From Ochrobactrum sp. BTU1 (lineage in GTDB: Bacteria; Pseudomonadota; Alphaproteobacteria; Rhizobiales; Rhizobiaceae), in assembly GCA_018798825.1 (NCBI GenBank), contig CP076357.1:186001-250000 (forward strand): a stretch of 64,000 nt of DNA, read 5' to 3'. This document shows positions 27,195 to 36,375 of the stretch, one piece after another; the stretch's first letter is position 1; every line of letters starts with the position of its first letter. A program made the position numbers and the translations under genes. Below the pieces are notes generated by a model. It was not told the origin of the DNA and searched no databases. It saw only the letters and a list, made by a program, of their open reading frames with translations.

Positions 27195-27899
27195 ATGACA
27201 CTTTACTCAAAAAGAGATGACGAAACCACTTCGACAGCCACACCACTGATCATTGACTTCTTTCACGACGCCGTTTGCGGATGGTGTTATGTCATGTCAC
27301 CGCGACTTCGAAAAGTTGCAGAGGAGATCGGGGTTCAGGTTCGCCACCGAACCTATATCTTGCAGGATAGCCGTGAGCAAATGGTGCAGGTATTCGGCTC
27401 CATGGCTCGTGCAAAGCGTGAAATTCTCACCCATTGGGAGGCTTGCGCTAAACAAGATGATTCACAGTCGATTGATATTGAAGGTATGCGTCAGCAGGGC
27501 TTCGAGTATCCAAACGGCTTGTTGGCAGCAATTGCTTGTCAGGCAGCACATATACTGGCCGGAAATCTTGGACATGGCGACTACTTCGATGCGGTTCAAA
27601 GAGCGCACCTGACGCAGAGCCGTAATATCGGCGATCCTGCCGTCTTGCAGGATATTGCCGTCGCACAAGGTTTTGACAGTGAGGCGTTTCGCGCAGCGTT
27701 CAAGAGTGAAGCGGCCTATCAACGCGTTATGACGGATCGCGAAGAAGCGCAAAAGCTCGGAATCCGATCCGTTCCTACATTGATCGTTTCTTCTCCCCGG
27801 AGCGGTGATGTGTTGGGGCAGTTACAGACCACTTCAACGGAACAGCTCAAGAGCAGTTTGCAGGCGATGGTGCCTGTCTCTCCGCGTTCTAAAGCATAG
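27195..27899 (+). CDS. DsbA family (FrnE-like) thioredoxin-fold protein
   Basis: A 234-residue protein with a CGWC redox motif at about residues 30-33 in the FFHDAVCGWCYVMSP context, a long helical insertion and the cis-proline loop GIRSVPTLIV. This matches cytosolic FrnE/COG3531-type DsbA-fold proteins; no signal peptide is present. It may act as a thiol oxidoreductase or isomerase on a small molecule. Nineteen bases separate it from the exported cyclase gene, so the two are co-expressed. Confidence 0.82.
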   Translation: MTLYSKRDDETTSTATPLIIDFFHDAVCGWCYVMSPRLRKVAEEIGVQVRHRTYILQDSREQMVQVFGSMARAKREILTHWEACAKQDDSQSIDIEGMRQQGFEYPNGLLAAIACQAAHILAGNLGHGDYFDAVQRAHLTQSRNIGDPAVLQDIAVAQGFDSEAFRAAFKSEAAYQRVMTDREEAQKLGIRSVPTLIVSSPRSGDVLGQLQTTSTEQLKSSLQAMVPVSPRSKA

Positions 27900-27918
27900 T
27901 AATTATAAAGGAAAAACC

Positions 27919-28962
27919 ATGTCACTTAAACTTGCAAACCGTCTCTTCGGTTTATTTTTGCTCGCTACAACCAGCACATTTGCGGCATTTTCCGCTTCTA
28001 GCGCTGATGCAGATAATCGAGCTTCAAATTCGTTTGACAGCCAACAGGTTGGTGTCAGTCCGTGGGGGCCTGCGGATGAAATCGGCCGTCTTAACCTTAT
28101 TACACCCGCTTCGCGCGCAGCAATTCTAGCCCGGCTGGACGGTAGCAAGGTATATGATCTTGCAACAGAATACTATCTCGGCATGCCGAGCTGGCAGGAT
28201 GCCGGAGATCCGCACTACCAGTTCTGGATGACCCATACGCCACGCGGCACTGCCATCGATGACCCGATGGGCGTTGGCGAAGACATGAATGCCACCCGAA
28301 GTTATACCGGGACAGCCTTTTCAATGTACAGCCACACAGGGACGCATATTGATGCACTCAACCATTTCGGGATTCACGGCAAAATCTGGAACGGGTTTAA
28401 GGCTGACGAACATCTTGGAGATCGAGGCTGGAACAGAACCGGCATTGAGAAATTTCCGCCATTGATCGCGCGCGGTGTCTTGATCGACGTCGCAGCCGCC
28501 AAGGGTGTGGAGATGTTGGCTGATCAATATCGCATTACGCGGCAGGACCTCAAAGACGCGCTGGCCCGGCAGAAAACTGTCCTGCAGGAAGGCGACATTG
28601 TCTTGATCCGCACCGGCCGCATGAAACTCTTTAATGACCCGAAAGCTTACATGAGTGCACCTCCAGGAATGGGATTGGATGCGGCGCGTTATCTCGTCGA
28701 GGAAGGCGGTGCAATGATTGTTGGTGCAGACAATCTCAGTTTTGAGACTTTTCCTTCCGAAGTGGAGGATGACTATGTTCCCTTGCACACCTACCTACTT
28801 GCCCAACAAGGTGCTCCAATCATTGAGTTGATTGCACTTGATGAGTTATCAAAGGACAAGGTTTTTGAATTCGCATTTATAGGAGGGCCTCTGAAAATCC
28901 GGGGAGGTGACGCAGCGCCTTTACGTCCGGTCGCAGTTCCTCTGAGGTCATCTTCCCAATAA
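27919..28962 (+). CDS. Cyclase family metal-dependent hydrolase (kynurenine-formamidase-like), exported
   Basis: A 347-residue protein of the cyclase family (PF04199). Residues 1-31 form a signal peptide (FGLFLLATTSTFAAF core), so the enzyme is expected in the periplasm. The family metal motif HTGTHIDALNHFG occurs near residues 138-150, where the usual form is HxGTHxDxPxH; here the Pro is Leu-Asn. VLIDVAAAKGVEML and GDIVLIRTGRM are also typical. ATG 27919 behind AAAGGA is preferred to an upstream in-frame start within dsbA. Substrates in this family range from formylkynurenine to isatin and lactones; which applies here is unknown. Confidence 0.85.
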   Translation: MSLKLANRLFGLFLLATTSTFAAFSASSADADNRASNSFDSQQVGVSPWGPADEIGRLNLITPASRAAILARLDGSKVYDLATEYYLGMPSWQDAGDPHYQFWMTHTPRGTAIDDPMGVGEDMNATRSYTGTAFSMYSHTGTHIDALNHFGIHGKIWNGFKADEHLGDRGWNRTGIEKFPPLIARGVLIDVAAAKGVEMLADQYRITRQDLKDALARQKTVLQEGDIVLIRTGRMKLFNDPKAYMSAPPGMGLDAARYLVEEGGAMIVGADNLSFETFPSEVEDDYVPLHTYLLAQQGAPIIELIALDELSKDKVFEFAFIGGPLKIRGGDAAPLRPVAVPLRSSSQ

Positions 28963-29465
28963 GCGGAGGAATGAAGTCTGGAGATCGTGCTTCGCCTTGG
29001 ACCTGAATTTTCAGACAAGCAATTTGTTTCCGGTTCAAACTGGCAGTTCTCACCTAATTAAGCCTTGCGCAATCGGGCGGCACTTTCGTAAGTGCCGCCC
29101 GAGTAATATTTCAGCCGAACGATATGCCGTAATCCCAAACTACAGTTTCATTGCTAAGTCTAGCGCGACAGCCTTCCTAAGATATCCAGCCTTTGGCTAG
29201 GGAAAAATCTTGCGGCCACCTGATAAGCTGCGGCTTGAGACCGTGGTCGACGCTCACCACAATAGACTGATACGTAAGGCGCGATTCGTTTTACCTCGGA
29301 AAAGGAACCTTACTATGTTGCCACTGACAATAGTAAACGTCGGTGAGATACGGCTCCAGGGCCCTGAATAATAAGGCCGCGTTGAGGTCACCAAAAAAAG
29401 AATGATTGCCAACTCTTCGCGGGCCGTCTATTTAGCAAGAAAAAGCTTGGAAAAAGGTTTGTGAC
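28963..29465. other. Gene-free region of about 500 bases
   Basis: It contains the hairpin at 29073-29102 and otherwise no convincing frame or RNA gene. The last 60 bases before the membrane-protein gene at 29466 are A-rich with GGAAAAAGG near the start. Confidence 0.45.
29073..29102 (+). terminator. Strong hairpin, probable terminator after the cyclase gene
   Basis: TCGGGCGGCACTT and AAGTGCCGCCCGA form a perfect 13-bp GC-rich stem with a 4-base TCGT loop. The tail (GTAATATTT) is only moderately U-rich, so termination may be partial. Confidence 0.65.
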
Positions 29466-29936
29466 ATGGCAACGACGGCGCTCATTCTCGCTCAGGCTGT
29501 AATTGTATTTGGCTTTGCTCTTTGGGCTACGATCGCCACAGCCAACAATTTTCGAGATTTCAAAGGATCAGCATTTGTCATAGGCGCTACGATGAGCATG
29601 AGCTTGCTGGATGAGCATCCCATGGTGGCAACACCTCTCAAACGTCGTCGCATCACAAATCCAGTTTGGTCGCGACTTGCCGTTGCTCTGATCGCCGCGA
29701 TCCAGCTGTGCATTGCAATTCTGCTCTGGACCAGTACGGCGTTTTTTGTTTTTGGGGAGCCGCAATCGGCAAGAATCCTGGCTACGCTCGGCTTGGTCGG
29801 CTTGATAGGACTATGCTTCATTTTTTTGCTGGGCGGCATGTGGTTCGCATACTGGATCAGGCAGGATGTATTGCAGCTGACGCATATCGGTCTCCTTGCG
29901 AGTGCGCTGGTGGCTGTGATGATGATGCAACTTTGA
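29466..29936 (+). CDS. Small integral membrane protein, DUF2165-like
   Basis: A 156-residue protein with four hydrophobic segments at about residues 5-25, 68-92, 103-125 and 135-153. The NNFRDFKGSAFVIGATMSM stretch after the first span and GGMWFAYWIRQD before the last resemble the DUF2165 family of small membrane proteins, but the match is from memory of the pattern and is not certain. No function is known for that family. The gene stands alone. Confidence 0.6.
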   Translation: MATTALILAQAVIVFGFALWATIATANNFRDFKGSAFVIGATMSMSLLDEHPMVATPLKRRRITNPVWSRLAVALIAAIQLCIAILLWTSTAFFVFGEPQSARILATLGLVGLIGLCFIFLLGGMWFAYWIRQDVLQLTHIGLLASALVAVMMMQL

Positions 29937-30104
29937 ATGCCTCATCCATCTGCGATACAGCGACTGATTTCGCCCTGGAAGGGCAATTTCACTGCATTCA
30001 AAGATTGCAAGCGGAGCGCTCGGAGCCTGTTTGAACGTGTGCGATATTGAGACTTGACCACCGGCGGATTTAAACAAAACTCGGCTTATCGGGGAAAGTA
30101 TTAT

Positions 30105-30407
30105 ATGGGACGTTTCTCATTAGAAGTCGTTGCAGATGTGATTGCTGGCAGGATGAACGTCGGCAAACGACAGCTGATCGCTTTTTCCGCTCCATGGGTC
30201 TCAGGTGGTCGGCAATTTGGGACCCTGAGAGCTGTGATCTCGTCGTGCTTTCACGGTAATTTCGAAGCTTTGGCCATTTTAGCACCGTGGATTTTCTCAT
30301 TGAGGTGTCGGCGCTACGATCCGACGCTGAAGGTGGCCGAAGCTGAGGAATTAGGCTGTATCTCAGACATGTCGATCCGGACGAAAAACTGGAGTGATCC
30401 GCAATGA
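30105..30407 (+). CDS. Hypothetical protein upstream of a TPR protein gene
   Basis: A 100-codon frame starting at ATG behind GGGGAAAG and overlapping the start of the TPR gene by four bases (ATGA), which is the main evidence that it is real. The product is not recognised, has no clear membrane segment and no signal peptide, and includes a basic central stretch. An antisense frame covers part of the same region but would also cross the TPR gene and is rejected. It could also be a degraded gene. Confidence 0.35.
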   Translation: MGRFSLEVVADVIAGRMNVGKRQLIAFSAPWVSGGRQFGTLRAVISSCFHGNFEALAILAPWIFSLRCRRYDPTLKVAEAEELGCISDMSIRTKNWSDPQ

Positions 30408-30751
30408 ACGCTGAGCCAAAAAGTCTGCGGGAGAGGCTTGAAATCCAATTGGCCGACGGTCGGGATAACGCATTGCTCCGTTTCGCGCTCGGTAGTGCGC
30501 TAATAAAGGACGGTGACGCTAGTGGCGCGTTGTTACACCTCGATAAAGCCATACAGCATGATCCCAGCTACTCGGCAGCATGGAAGTCGCTTGGATTAGC
30601 GCTACGCGCGCTTGGTCGCTTCGATGAAGCCGAGACGGCTTGGCTGAAGGGTGCGGAGGTTGCTCAACGGCGGGGCGACATCCAGGCTGCACGGGAGATG
30701 AGCGTTTTCATCAAACGTCTTCATCGCCAAAAGTCCGCGAATGCGGGATAA
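30404..30751 (+). CDS. Tetratricopeptide repeat protein
   Basis: A 115-residue soluble protein with two to three TPR units: NALLRFALGSALIKDGDASG, then ALLHLDKAIQHDPSYSAAWK, then SLGLALRALGRFDEAETAWL. These show the canonical W/L/G/Y-A/F-A-P spacing. It likely mediates protein interaction; no partner is evident. It ends with a basic tail (FIKRLHRQKSA). Confidence 0.8.
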   Translation: MNAEPKSLRERLEIQLADGRDNALLRFALGSALIKDGDASGALLHLDKAIQHDPSYSAAWKSLGLALRALGRFDEAETAWLKGAEVAQRRGDIQAAREMSVFIKRLHRQKSANAG

Positions 30752-31009
30752 GCTCTGTTGCAATTACCATGGAGCAAAACCTTTTAGTCCGGTAACAAAA
30801 CACCTGCCGCCGCGCATGTGAATGCTGACTGGCGGTCAATTGATTATCTCTCATAATGCCAAACCGCAGATGGCCATACCGGCACAGAAATCAGTTGGCA
30901 TTGCGTTCGGATCCTATAATGGTATGTCGGGATAAATTGCGCGCAGAGAGAGTGAACCGTGATGGATTCTCAGTATCGGACAGGCTGCAGTGAGGAGTTA
31001 TTGTAGAAT

Positions 31010-33757
31010 ATGATGCTCTGCAGAACACTGGGCGGGTGGCCCTTTATTAACGCTTTGAAATTTCTGTCAGCGTTACTACTTTCCTTTTTAGCGGCAAGCT
31101 CAAATGTTCATTCAGACGTCCTGCCGCCGCATCAGCCCATTGGGATTAGACATGTTTGTGCGTCTGTTCCAATAAGTGCTCATCCAGGTAAATCAAGTGA
31201 GCGTTCGCTTCGTCCAGGAGATGAGGTCCAACTGAAAGACGTCACTTTTGGGCCGGATAATAAGCCCTATTTCGCAGTAGATTACGCCACTGGGGTTGGC
31301 CTGCAACGTTCGACGGGGTTTTTGCCGATCGATCAGGTTTTTAATTTCTGTGATTTCGAAAAGCGAGCAGCAAACGGTCAAAGCTTCCTTGCTCCTCCAA
31401 ACACTTGCCATCTTGTTGCCGTTGAAACGACCACTCTTGATACCTTGAATAAAGAAGCGAGGGCATTAGAGAAATATCGCGCATCCATGGCTGCATACAG
31501 AATGACCAACGGGAAATTCGCACTTTCCCTTAGCTTGCTCAACACTCGGGCAAGTCAATCGATCTTGCGTCAGGCAGAGGGACTTCCAAAGACTAGTCAA
31601 TGCTTAAGCGGTGCCGATTTTGTTGAGGCGATGTTGAAAACAGAGAACGCCTTTTCAAAAGCAGAAATCGGAGGCTTTGCTTCCGACGCTCAACGTCTGG
31701 CCACCGCGCGCGATCTGTTGCAACAGGCAGAGCAAGCGGCCGACACAGCTATTTTCAAGCAGGCTTGTGACCTTGGTGCGTCGGAAGCCTGTAGTCGCTA
31801 CGCTGAAGCGATCTACAATATAGATGATCCGAGGGGTACTTTACCCGCATCTGTCACACATTATGCACTTATGGGTTGCATGGGCGGAAGTGTGCTTGGT
31901 TGTCAGCTAGCAATTAATCGCGCTGAAAACACTCTGGAAAATGCACAATTTCGTTCCATTGATGGTGGAACGCAGAATCCGGATGATCTCGTAGTTCTTG
32001 AACTGTCAAAACCGGGCTGCGATGCCCGTCGGGCGGTTAGTTGCATATTGTTAGCGCGTGGTACCGCGCCGTATAAGAATCCGACACTTATTCAAGCAGC
32101 ATCGAATTTTGCTGCAAAACTGACCGCATGCAGAACGAGCATTGCGTGGGCGTGTGAAGAACTTCAGGATGCGTTCTCACAAGTTGTTCAGGCGCGCAAT
32201 GAATATGCCTCAGCATCTGCCGACGAAAATTATGCACTTGGTTCTCTGGTTGAGGAGTACTGTACTCCGGGACCACGTAAACCCAACGTTCCGCAATGCA
32301 AGCCCGCTTATTTGAAGTACCGGGACTTTCTTCAATACACAAAGTCTTCAGCCTCTGGTGATGAACGAATTGCAAAAGCAAAAGGCTTTCTCGATCGGGG
32401 TTGTTCGGCTGGCGATCCTTCTGCCTGTGCCGCTCAAACCAAGCTAAGCGCCTACTGGTCCGCTGAAATTCGAAGCAAGGCTGCGGAACGGGCCATCAAA
32501 TTATGCGCTCAGCAAACCGATAAGGACAGCATCTGTGATGGATTGGCGGCGTCACTTGACCCCGAGCTCAATGGAGCGAAGCCTGCCCAACGCGCGATTT
32601 ACGACGCTTTTGTAGCGAAATGCATGACCGGCAGCACCTCAGAGGGGCCGCAAGCCTGCAGTTCCGCTGTCTCGACATATAAGTCGGTGGCTGGAGACCT
32701 TCAGTCGCCAGATATTGAAGCGATGCTCTCTGAAGCTTGTAAGGATGAAAATATAAATGGCTGCGGTTCATTAGCTTCTCTAATTGCCGAGAAATCCCAC
32801 AATAGCCCTGAAGACAAAAAAGAAGCGCTTCTGCCTGTCCTGCGCTCCGGTTGTCGCTTTGATGACAGTCCCGCGAGCACATGCCTCTCGTTGGCAGATA
32901 CTCTGGCCTCAGGCGGTGATATTGAAAACGCGGCTGACGTTTATAGCAAGACTTGCGAGTACCAGATCAAGCACGCTGTCGGGCGCCTAACGGACGTCAG
33001 CATCTGCTATAATGCCGCCAAATTCGCACTGGCACAGAAAATTCAATATACGGATGCGCTACGTTGGGCCGAGTTTTCATGTAGTACTGAAGACCTTGGA
33101 CTATCGCCATACGCATGTAAACTTGCCGGAAATATTTACGAGTCTGGGCTAGGTGTTGATATCAACCAACAGGAAGCCGTGATTGCGTATCAAAATGGCT
33201 GTTTCCATCCATATGTAAAAACCACTGATGGTGAATCCTGCATTAAGTATGGAAATATCCTTCTGGATGCGCTCAGTCATCTCAACGAGACGGGATCTCC
33301 TAAATTGATCCTACCGGGCAATATGTATGACAACACGGAAAGCCCAATTGACATTGGTTCTGAAGCATCACGTGCATATGACATGGGGTGCATGGACAGT
33401 ATTGAACAGGCTTGCCAGTTAAATCGCGAATTGCTCGATGATTGGAGCAAGGGGCGATATTTGCATAATCGCGTTCAATGTCGAGTTCTCAATGACAAGG
33501 GAACTGTCTTGTCTGACAAGGTTTGTCGCGAGTTTCCTTTCTATCAAGCTGCAGGCCAGGCGAAGGAGCAGCGTCATCAGATACGATTAGAAGTACATGT
33601 CTGGCCGGATGGTGACCGAACGGTGGTCTATCAGAAGGAGGGGAAATGGCTCTTGAACGAGCTAATAACCGATGGCATTCGTCGTGAAGATGAAACCAGT
33701 TGCTGGAGAAATCCGGTTTCGAAGAAGAGCTTTTGCGTAAAACCGCTGGAACAATAG
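31010..33757 (+). CDS. Large secreted cysteine-rich Sel1-like repeat protein
   Basis: A 915-residue protein with an N-terminal signal sequence (hydrophobic core ALKFLSALLLSFLAA, residues 15-29). Much of the chain is made of degenerate helical repeats in which two Cys are spaced by about 8 residues with small residues between, for example ACDLGASEAC, GCMGGSVLGC, GCSAGDPSAC and ACKDENINGC. This cysteine-paired form of Sel1-like repeat is known from Helicobacter cysteine-rich proteins (Hcp), where disulfides link helices. The C-terminal 150 residues are different and rich in charged residues. It is probably periplasmic or outer-surface. Function is unknown. Confidence 0.7.
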   Translation: MMLCRTLGGWPFINALKFLSALLLSFLAASSNVHSDVLPPHQPIGIRHVCASVPISAHPGKSSERSLRPGDEVQLKDVTFGPDNKPYFAVDYATGVGLQRSTGFLPIDQVFNFCDFEKRAANGQSFLAPPNTCHLVAVETTTLDTLNKEARALEKYRASMAAYRMTNGKFALSLSLLNTRASQSILRQAEGLPKTSQCLSGADFVEAMLKTENAFSKAEIGGFASDAQRLATARDLLQQAEQAADTAIFKQACDLGASEACSRYAEAIYNIDDPRGTLPASVTHYALMGCMGGSVLGCQLAINRAENTLENAQFRSIDGGTQNPDDLVVLELSKPGCDARRAVSCILLARGTAPYKNPTLIQAASNFAAKLTACRTSIAWACEELQDAFSQVVQARNEYASASADENYALGSLVEEYCTPGPRKPNVPQCKPAYLKYRDFLQYTKSSASGDERIAKAKGFLDRGCSAGDPSACAAQTKLSAYWSAEIRSKAAERAIKLCAQQTDKDSICDGLAASLDPELNGAKPAQRAIYDAFVAKCMTGSTSEGPQACSSAVSTYKSVAGDLQSPDIEAMLSEACKDENINGCGSLASLIAEKSHNSPEDKKEALLPVLRSGCRFDDSPASTCLSLADTLASGGDIENAADVYSKTCEYQIKHAVGRLTDVSICYNAAKFALAQKIQYTDALRWAEFSCSTEDLGLSPYACKLAGNIYESGLGVDINQQEAVIAYQNGCFHPYVKTTDGESCIKYGNILLDALSHLNETGSPKLILPGNMYDNTESPIDIGSEASRAYDMGCMDSIEQACQLNRELLDDWSKGRYLHNRVQCRVLNDKGTVLSDKVCREFPFYQAAGQAKEQRHQIRLEVHVWPDGDRTVVYQKEGKWLLNELITDGIRREDETSCWRNPVSKKSFCVKPLEQ

Positions 33758-34143
33758 TCAAATTGACCTCAGTGAACGGTTACAGCTCATATCTTCGAAG
33801 CGTGCTTTTGCATACGAGCGATACGCTCGTAACCTAATTTTTCCTAAGGCTGAATAGATAACAGACAGGATCCTGAGTTGCCTCATCGACTGCTCGGCAT
33901 TTTGCTATTTAAGGCACTGAGCAGTGTAGAGGCTTGTGCGTTCAGGAGCCGGCGGGAAAGAATGCGGTCTGATTAATCGGGTAGCCGGGTATATGTGAAC
34001 TTTGGCGGGGGATGCAAAGCAGCAAGAAGTTTAGGATCAGTCAGGCTTTGACTATAGCCCTGAAATCCGTTTTCTATCTCTGCGTCAGAATCTCGTACGT
34101 CTGGCACGAGGCTTTTCGGATGTAAGACTTGCAAGGACATCGA
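33758..34143. other. Intergenic region with a probable terminator
   Basis: About 385 bases between the Sel1-like and OmpA-like genes. Only the hairpin at 33813-33843 stands out. Confidence 0.45.
33813..33843 (+). terminator. Probable terminator after the Sel1-like gene
   Basis: TACGAGCG, loop ATA, CGCTCGTA: a perfect 8-bp stem, followed within a few bases by AATTTTT. The loop is tight and the tail begins four bases after the stem. Confidence 0.55.
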
Positions 34144-35265
34144 ATGATCGTAACCCGCCTTCTCATCGCGTCGCGATACCACGCAATATTGCTCACAACG
34201 GCCACTTTTTTTATGGCGCAGGAGGGGCATGCGCAGACCGCGAAAGATATTCCCGCGATCCCGGCGATCGTCGTACCCGACTTTATTGGTGTAGAGCTCG
34301 CGCAACAAACGTTTCAAAATGCCATTGGTGATAAACTGTCTAATATTCAGGGCATTCGTATCGCGCCTGCGCGATGCGACGATCATGGTGCATTAGTGTC
34401 GCGGAACGGTATGGTGCTTAGGGACGATACGGGTATCACTGCCGAGTTTGCTGACCAAGGTACCTATGTCATTGAGCACGGGGGCGCGGGGGTCGCTGAG
34501 GTTAATGGTGTACAATTTATTGTGGAAGAGGATGGGTCGGGTGCTATCAACCGAAAAGGTGAGGGGGGAGAGCAGATCACGATCGAAGCTGACGGCTCGG
34601 GGAGCTATAATAGTGCGCGCGAACAAATAACCCTTGACGGTCAAGGCGGTGGAACTTGGAACTCCGACCAAATGGGCCAGGTGGCAATTGAGCCAGATGG
34701 CAGTGGGGTCTGGAACGGTCCTCTTGGCCAGGTCGTCAACGAGGGTAATGGCAAAGGATCGTGGAAAGGCGAACATGTTGTTATCAATGACGGGAATGGC
34801 AGCGGCACAATCGACGGAAAGGAAGTCGAGATGGCGCCGTTGTCCCCACTGCCGCTGGCGGGCAAATTCCCGTTGCTAACAAAGTTCCGTCTCCCCTCGG
34901 CAGCATGCGGTTATCTGATCACGCTGGAAGACCGCATTCTTTTCAACTTTGACAAAGCAGACTTGCGCACTGACGCGGCTGAAACCGTTGATGCGCTGGC
35001 AAGGGCTTTAAGTACCGTCGCTCCTAAGCGCCTGGAGATTCGAGGCCACACAGATGCTAAAGGCACGGAGGAATATAACTTAGATCTATCGAAACGCCGT
35101 GCATCGACAGTCAAATCAGCGCTGAAAGATCGAAATGTCAGCAGTGAGATGGAAGCTAATGGCTTAGGTGAAAGTCAACCCGTTGCATTGAACGAAATCG
35201 ACGGCAAGGACAATCCGGTTGGTCGCCAGCTTAATCGGCGCGTTGAGATTTTCGTGCCGAATTGA
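34144..35265 (+). CDS. OmpA family protein with glycine-rich tandem repeats
   Basis: A 373-residue exported protein. Residues 1-30 form a signal peptide ending GHAQ. Residues about 113-225 hold six tandem units of roughly 18-20 residues built around DGSGxxN or DGxGxGxWN (for example EADGSGSYN, EPDGSGVWN), suggestive of a beta-solenoid or calcium-binding-like stack. Residues about 260-373 are an OmpA-like peptidoglycan-binding domain, with EIRGHTDAKGTEEYN and the LSKRRA motif that contact diaminopimelate. ATG 34144 behind AAGGA is preferred to a TTG 15 bases upstream. It is likely an envelope anchor. Confidence 0.85.
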   Translation: MIVTRLLIASRYHAILLTTATFFMAQEGHAQTAKDIPAIPAIVVPDFIGVELAQQTFQNAIGDKLSNIQGIRIAPARCDDHGALVSRNGMVLRDDTGITAEFADQGTYVIEHGGAGVAEVNGVQFIVEEDGSGAINRKGEGGEQITIEADGSGSYNSAREQITLDGQGGGTWNSDQMGQVAIEPDGSGVWNGPLGQVVNEGNGKGSWKGEHVVINDGNGSGTIDGKEVEMAPLSPLPLAGKFPLLTKFRLPSAACGYLITLEDRILFNFDKADLRTDAAETVDALARALSTVAPKRLEIRGHTDAKGTEEYNLDLSKRRASTVKSALKDRNVSSEMEANGLGESQPVALNEIDGKDNPVGRQLNRRVEIFVPN

Positions 35266-35528
35266 GAACGCCGGAAGTGTCGGGCGCAATCTTAGCCAAG
35301 CGCTGGTAAAGGCACTTGGCTCGGCCTAGTGATGCAGTGTGGCTTTTATAATTTGGTCGTCTGTAAGACAACATTCACGAACGGTGAGACAGAGAGGTTG
35401 GGCTTGTGTTATGGGACTAGGGAAGCATTCGCTAGAAATTGAATGGTATATTCCTTGCATGCATGAACGCTTTGCCCTTCGCGTCTGCTGAAGCGATCAA
35501 CGCGCTATCTTAACCATCCTGCACTCTG

Positions 35529-35963
35529 TCATACTGCGAATGTGACGTGTCCATTCTCGTCAATGAGCCAACTCGGATTCCAGGCAATCTCCCAAGCGTG
35601 ATCGTCAGGATCAACTACGTAGCCTCGAAAGCCGCCATGACGCGGGGTGTCTGCAGGTTTGATCAGACATCCACCCGCCTTGACGAGTTGTTCAATCAAG
35701 ATTTCTACGTCTGCTTGGCTTGGTACGTTATGAGCCAATGAAAATGCGCCGGGAGAACAGAGCCCAAAGCGGTTCATATCTTTTTCAAGCGCAGACTTTT
35801 CGAAGGTCCCGAGCACAAACCCGTTCATCTGGTAAAAGATAATTTCATCATTCTCGAAGACCGGTTTCCAGCCAAATCCTTCAACGTAAAATCGCCTCGA
35901 GCGCGGTAAATCATTAATCCCGATTGTTATGACTGAAATCTGCTGTTGCATGTCAAAAACCAT
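35529..35963 (-). CDS. VOC family protein (glyoxalase fold)
   Basis: A 144-residue single-domain VOC protein. It has the ISVITIGINDLPRSRRFYVEG opening, a central AHNVPS-QADVEILI region and the C-terminal GYVVDPDDHAWEIAWNP motif, in which Glu is the expected metal ligand. It stands alone between an OmpA-like gene and the response regulator. Its substrate is unknown. A second Met four codons in is an alternative start. Confidence 0.82.
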   Translation of the reverse strand: MVFDMQQQISVITIGINDLPRSRRFYVEGFGWKPVFENDEIIFYQMNGFVLGTFEKSALEKDMNRFGLCSPGAFSLAHNVPSQADVEILIEQLVKAGGCLIKPADTPRHGGFRGYVVDPDDHAWEIAWNPSWLIDENGHVTFAV

Positions 35964-36375
35964 TCATTCTTCGGAGTATTCAGCTAACGGAATGTTTGAC
36001 CTTGGATTTCTTATGAAGGCTTTGGAAACGTATTCTCATATACCATAGGGAGGCGGATTCTCTATCGTTGAATTAAATGGTTCGAGGAAATCGAAATTAG
36101 ACGAAAACGTTCAATGTAACTGACGAAGAAATGCAGTGGAATTGCGGGGAGAGTTCTTAGAATTGAAAGGGCCCTCTTTTTCATTCCAAAATGACATCCC
36201 TGAAGTGCTGTAAATGGCGATTGCTGATTTTCATGCCTTCAAAAGTAGTCAAACAATTGAGCTGTCATGGAAATTTCGCGACAGAACAAAACCAAGATTG
36301 TACGATTGCAAGCGACTCATTCACGCCGCTGGAATTGGCAAATTTCTTGATTTGGGCGGGACAAGGAAATTTGGA
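35964..36375. other. Gene-free region upstream of the response regulator
   Basis: About 410 bases. The response-regulator frame stays open back to 36214, but those extra 54 codons do not resemble any receiver N terminus and lack a ribosome site. No strong structure was seen. Confidence 0.4.

Noticed and set aside
30070..30552. 160-codon open frame on the minus strand
   Set aside because: Overlaps the TPR gene, which has recognisable repeats; product is serine-rich and lacks any motif.
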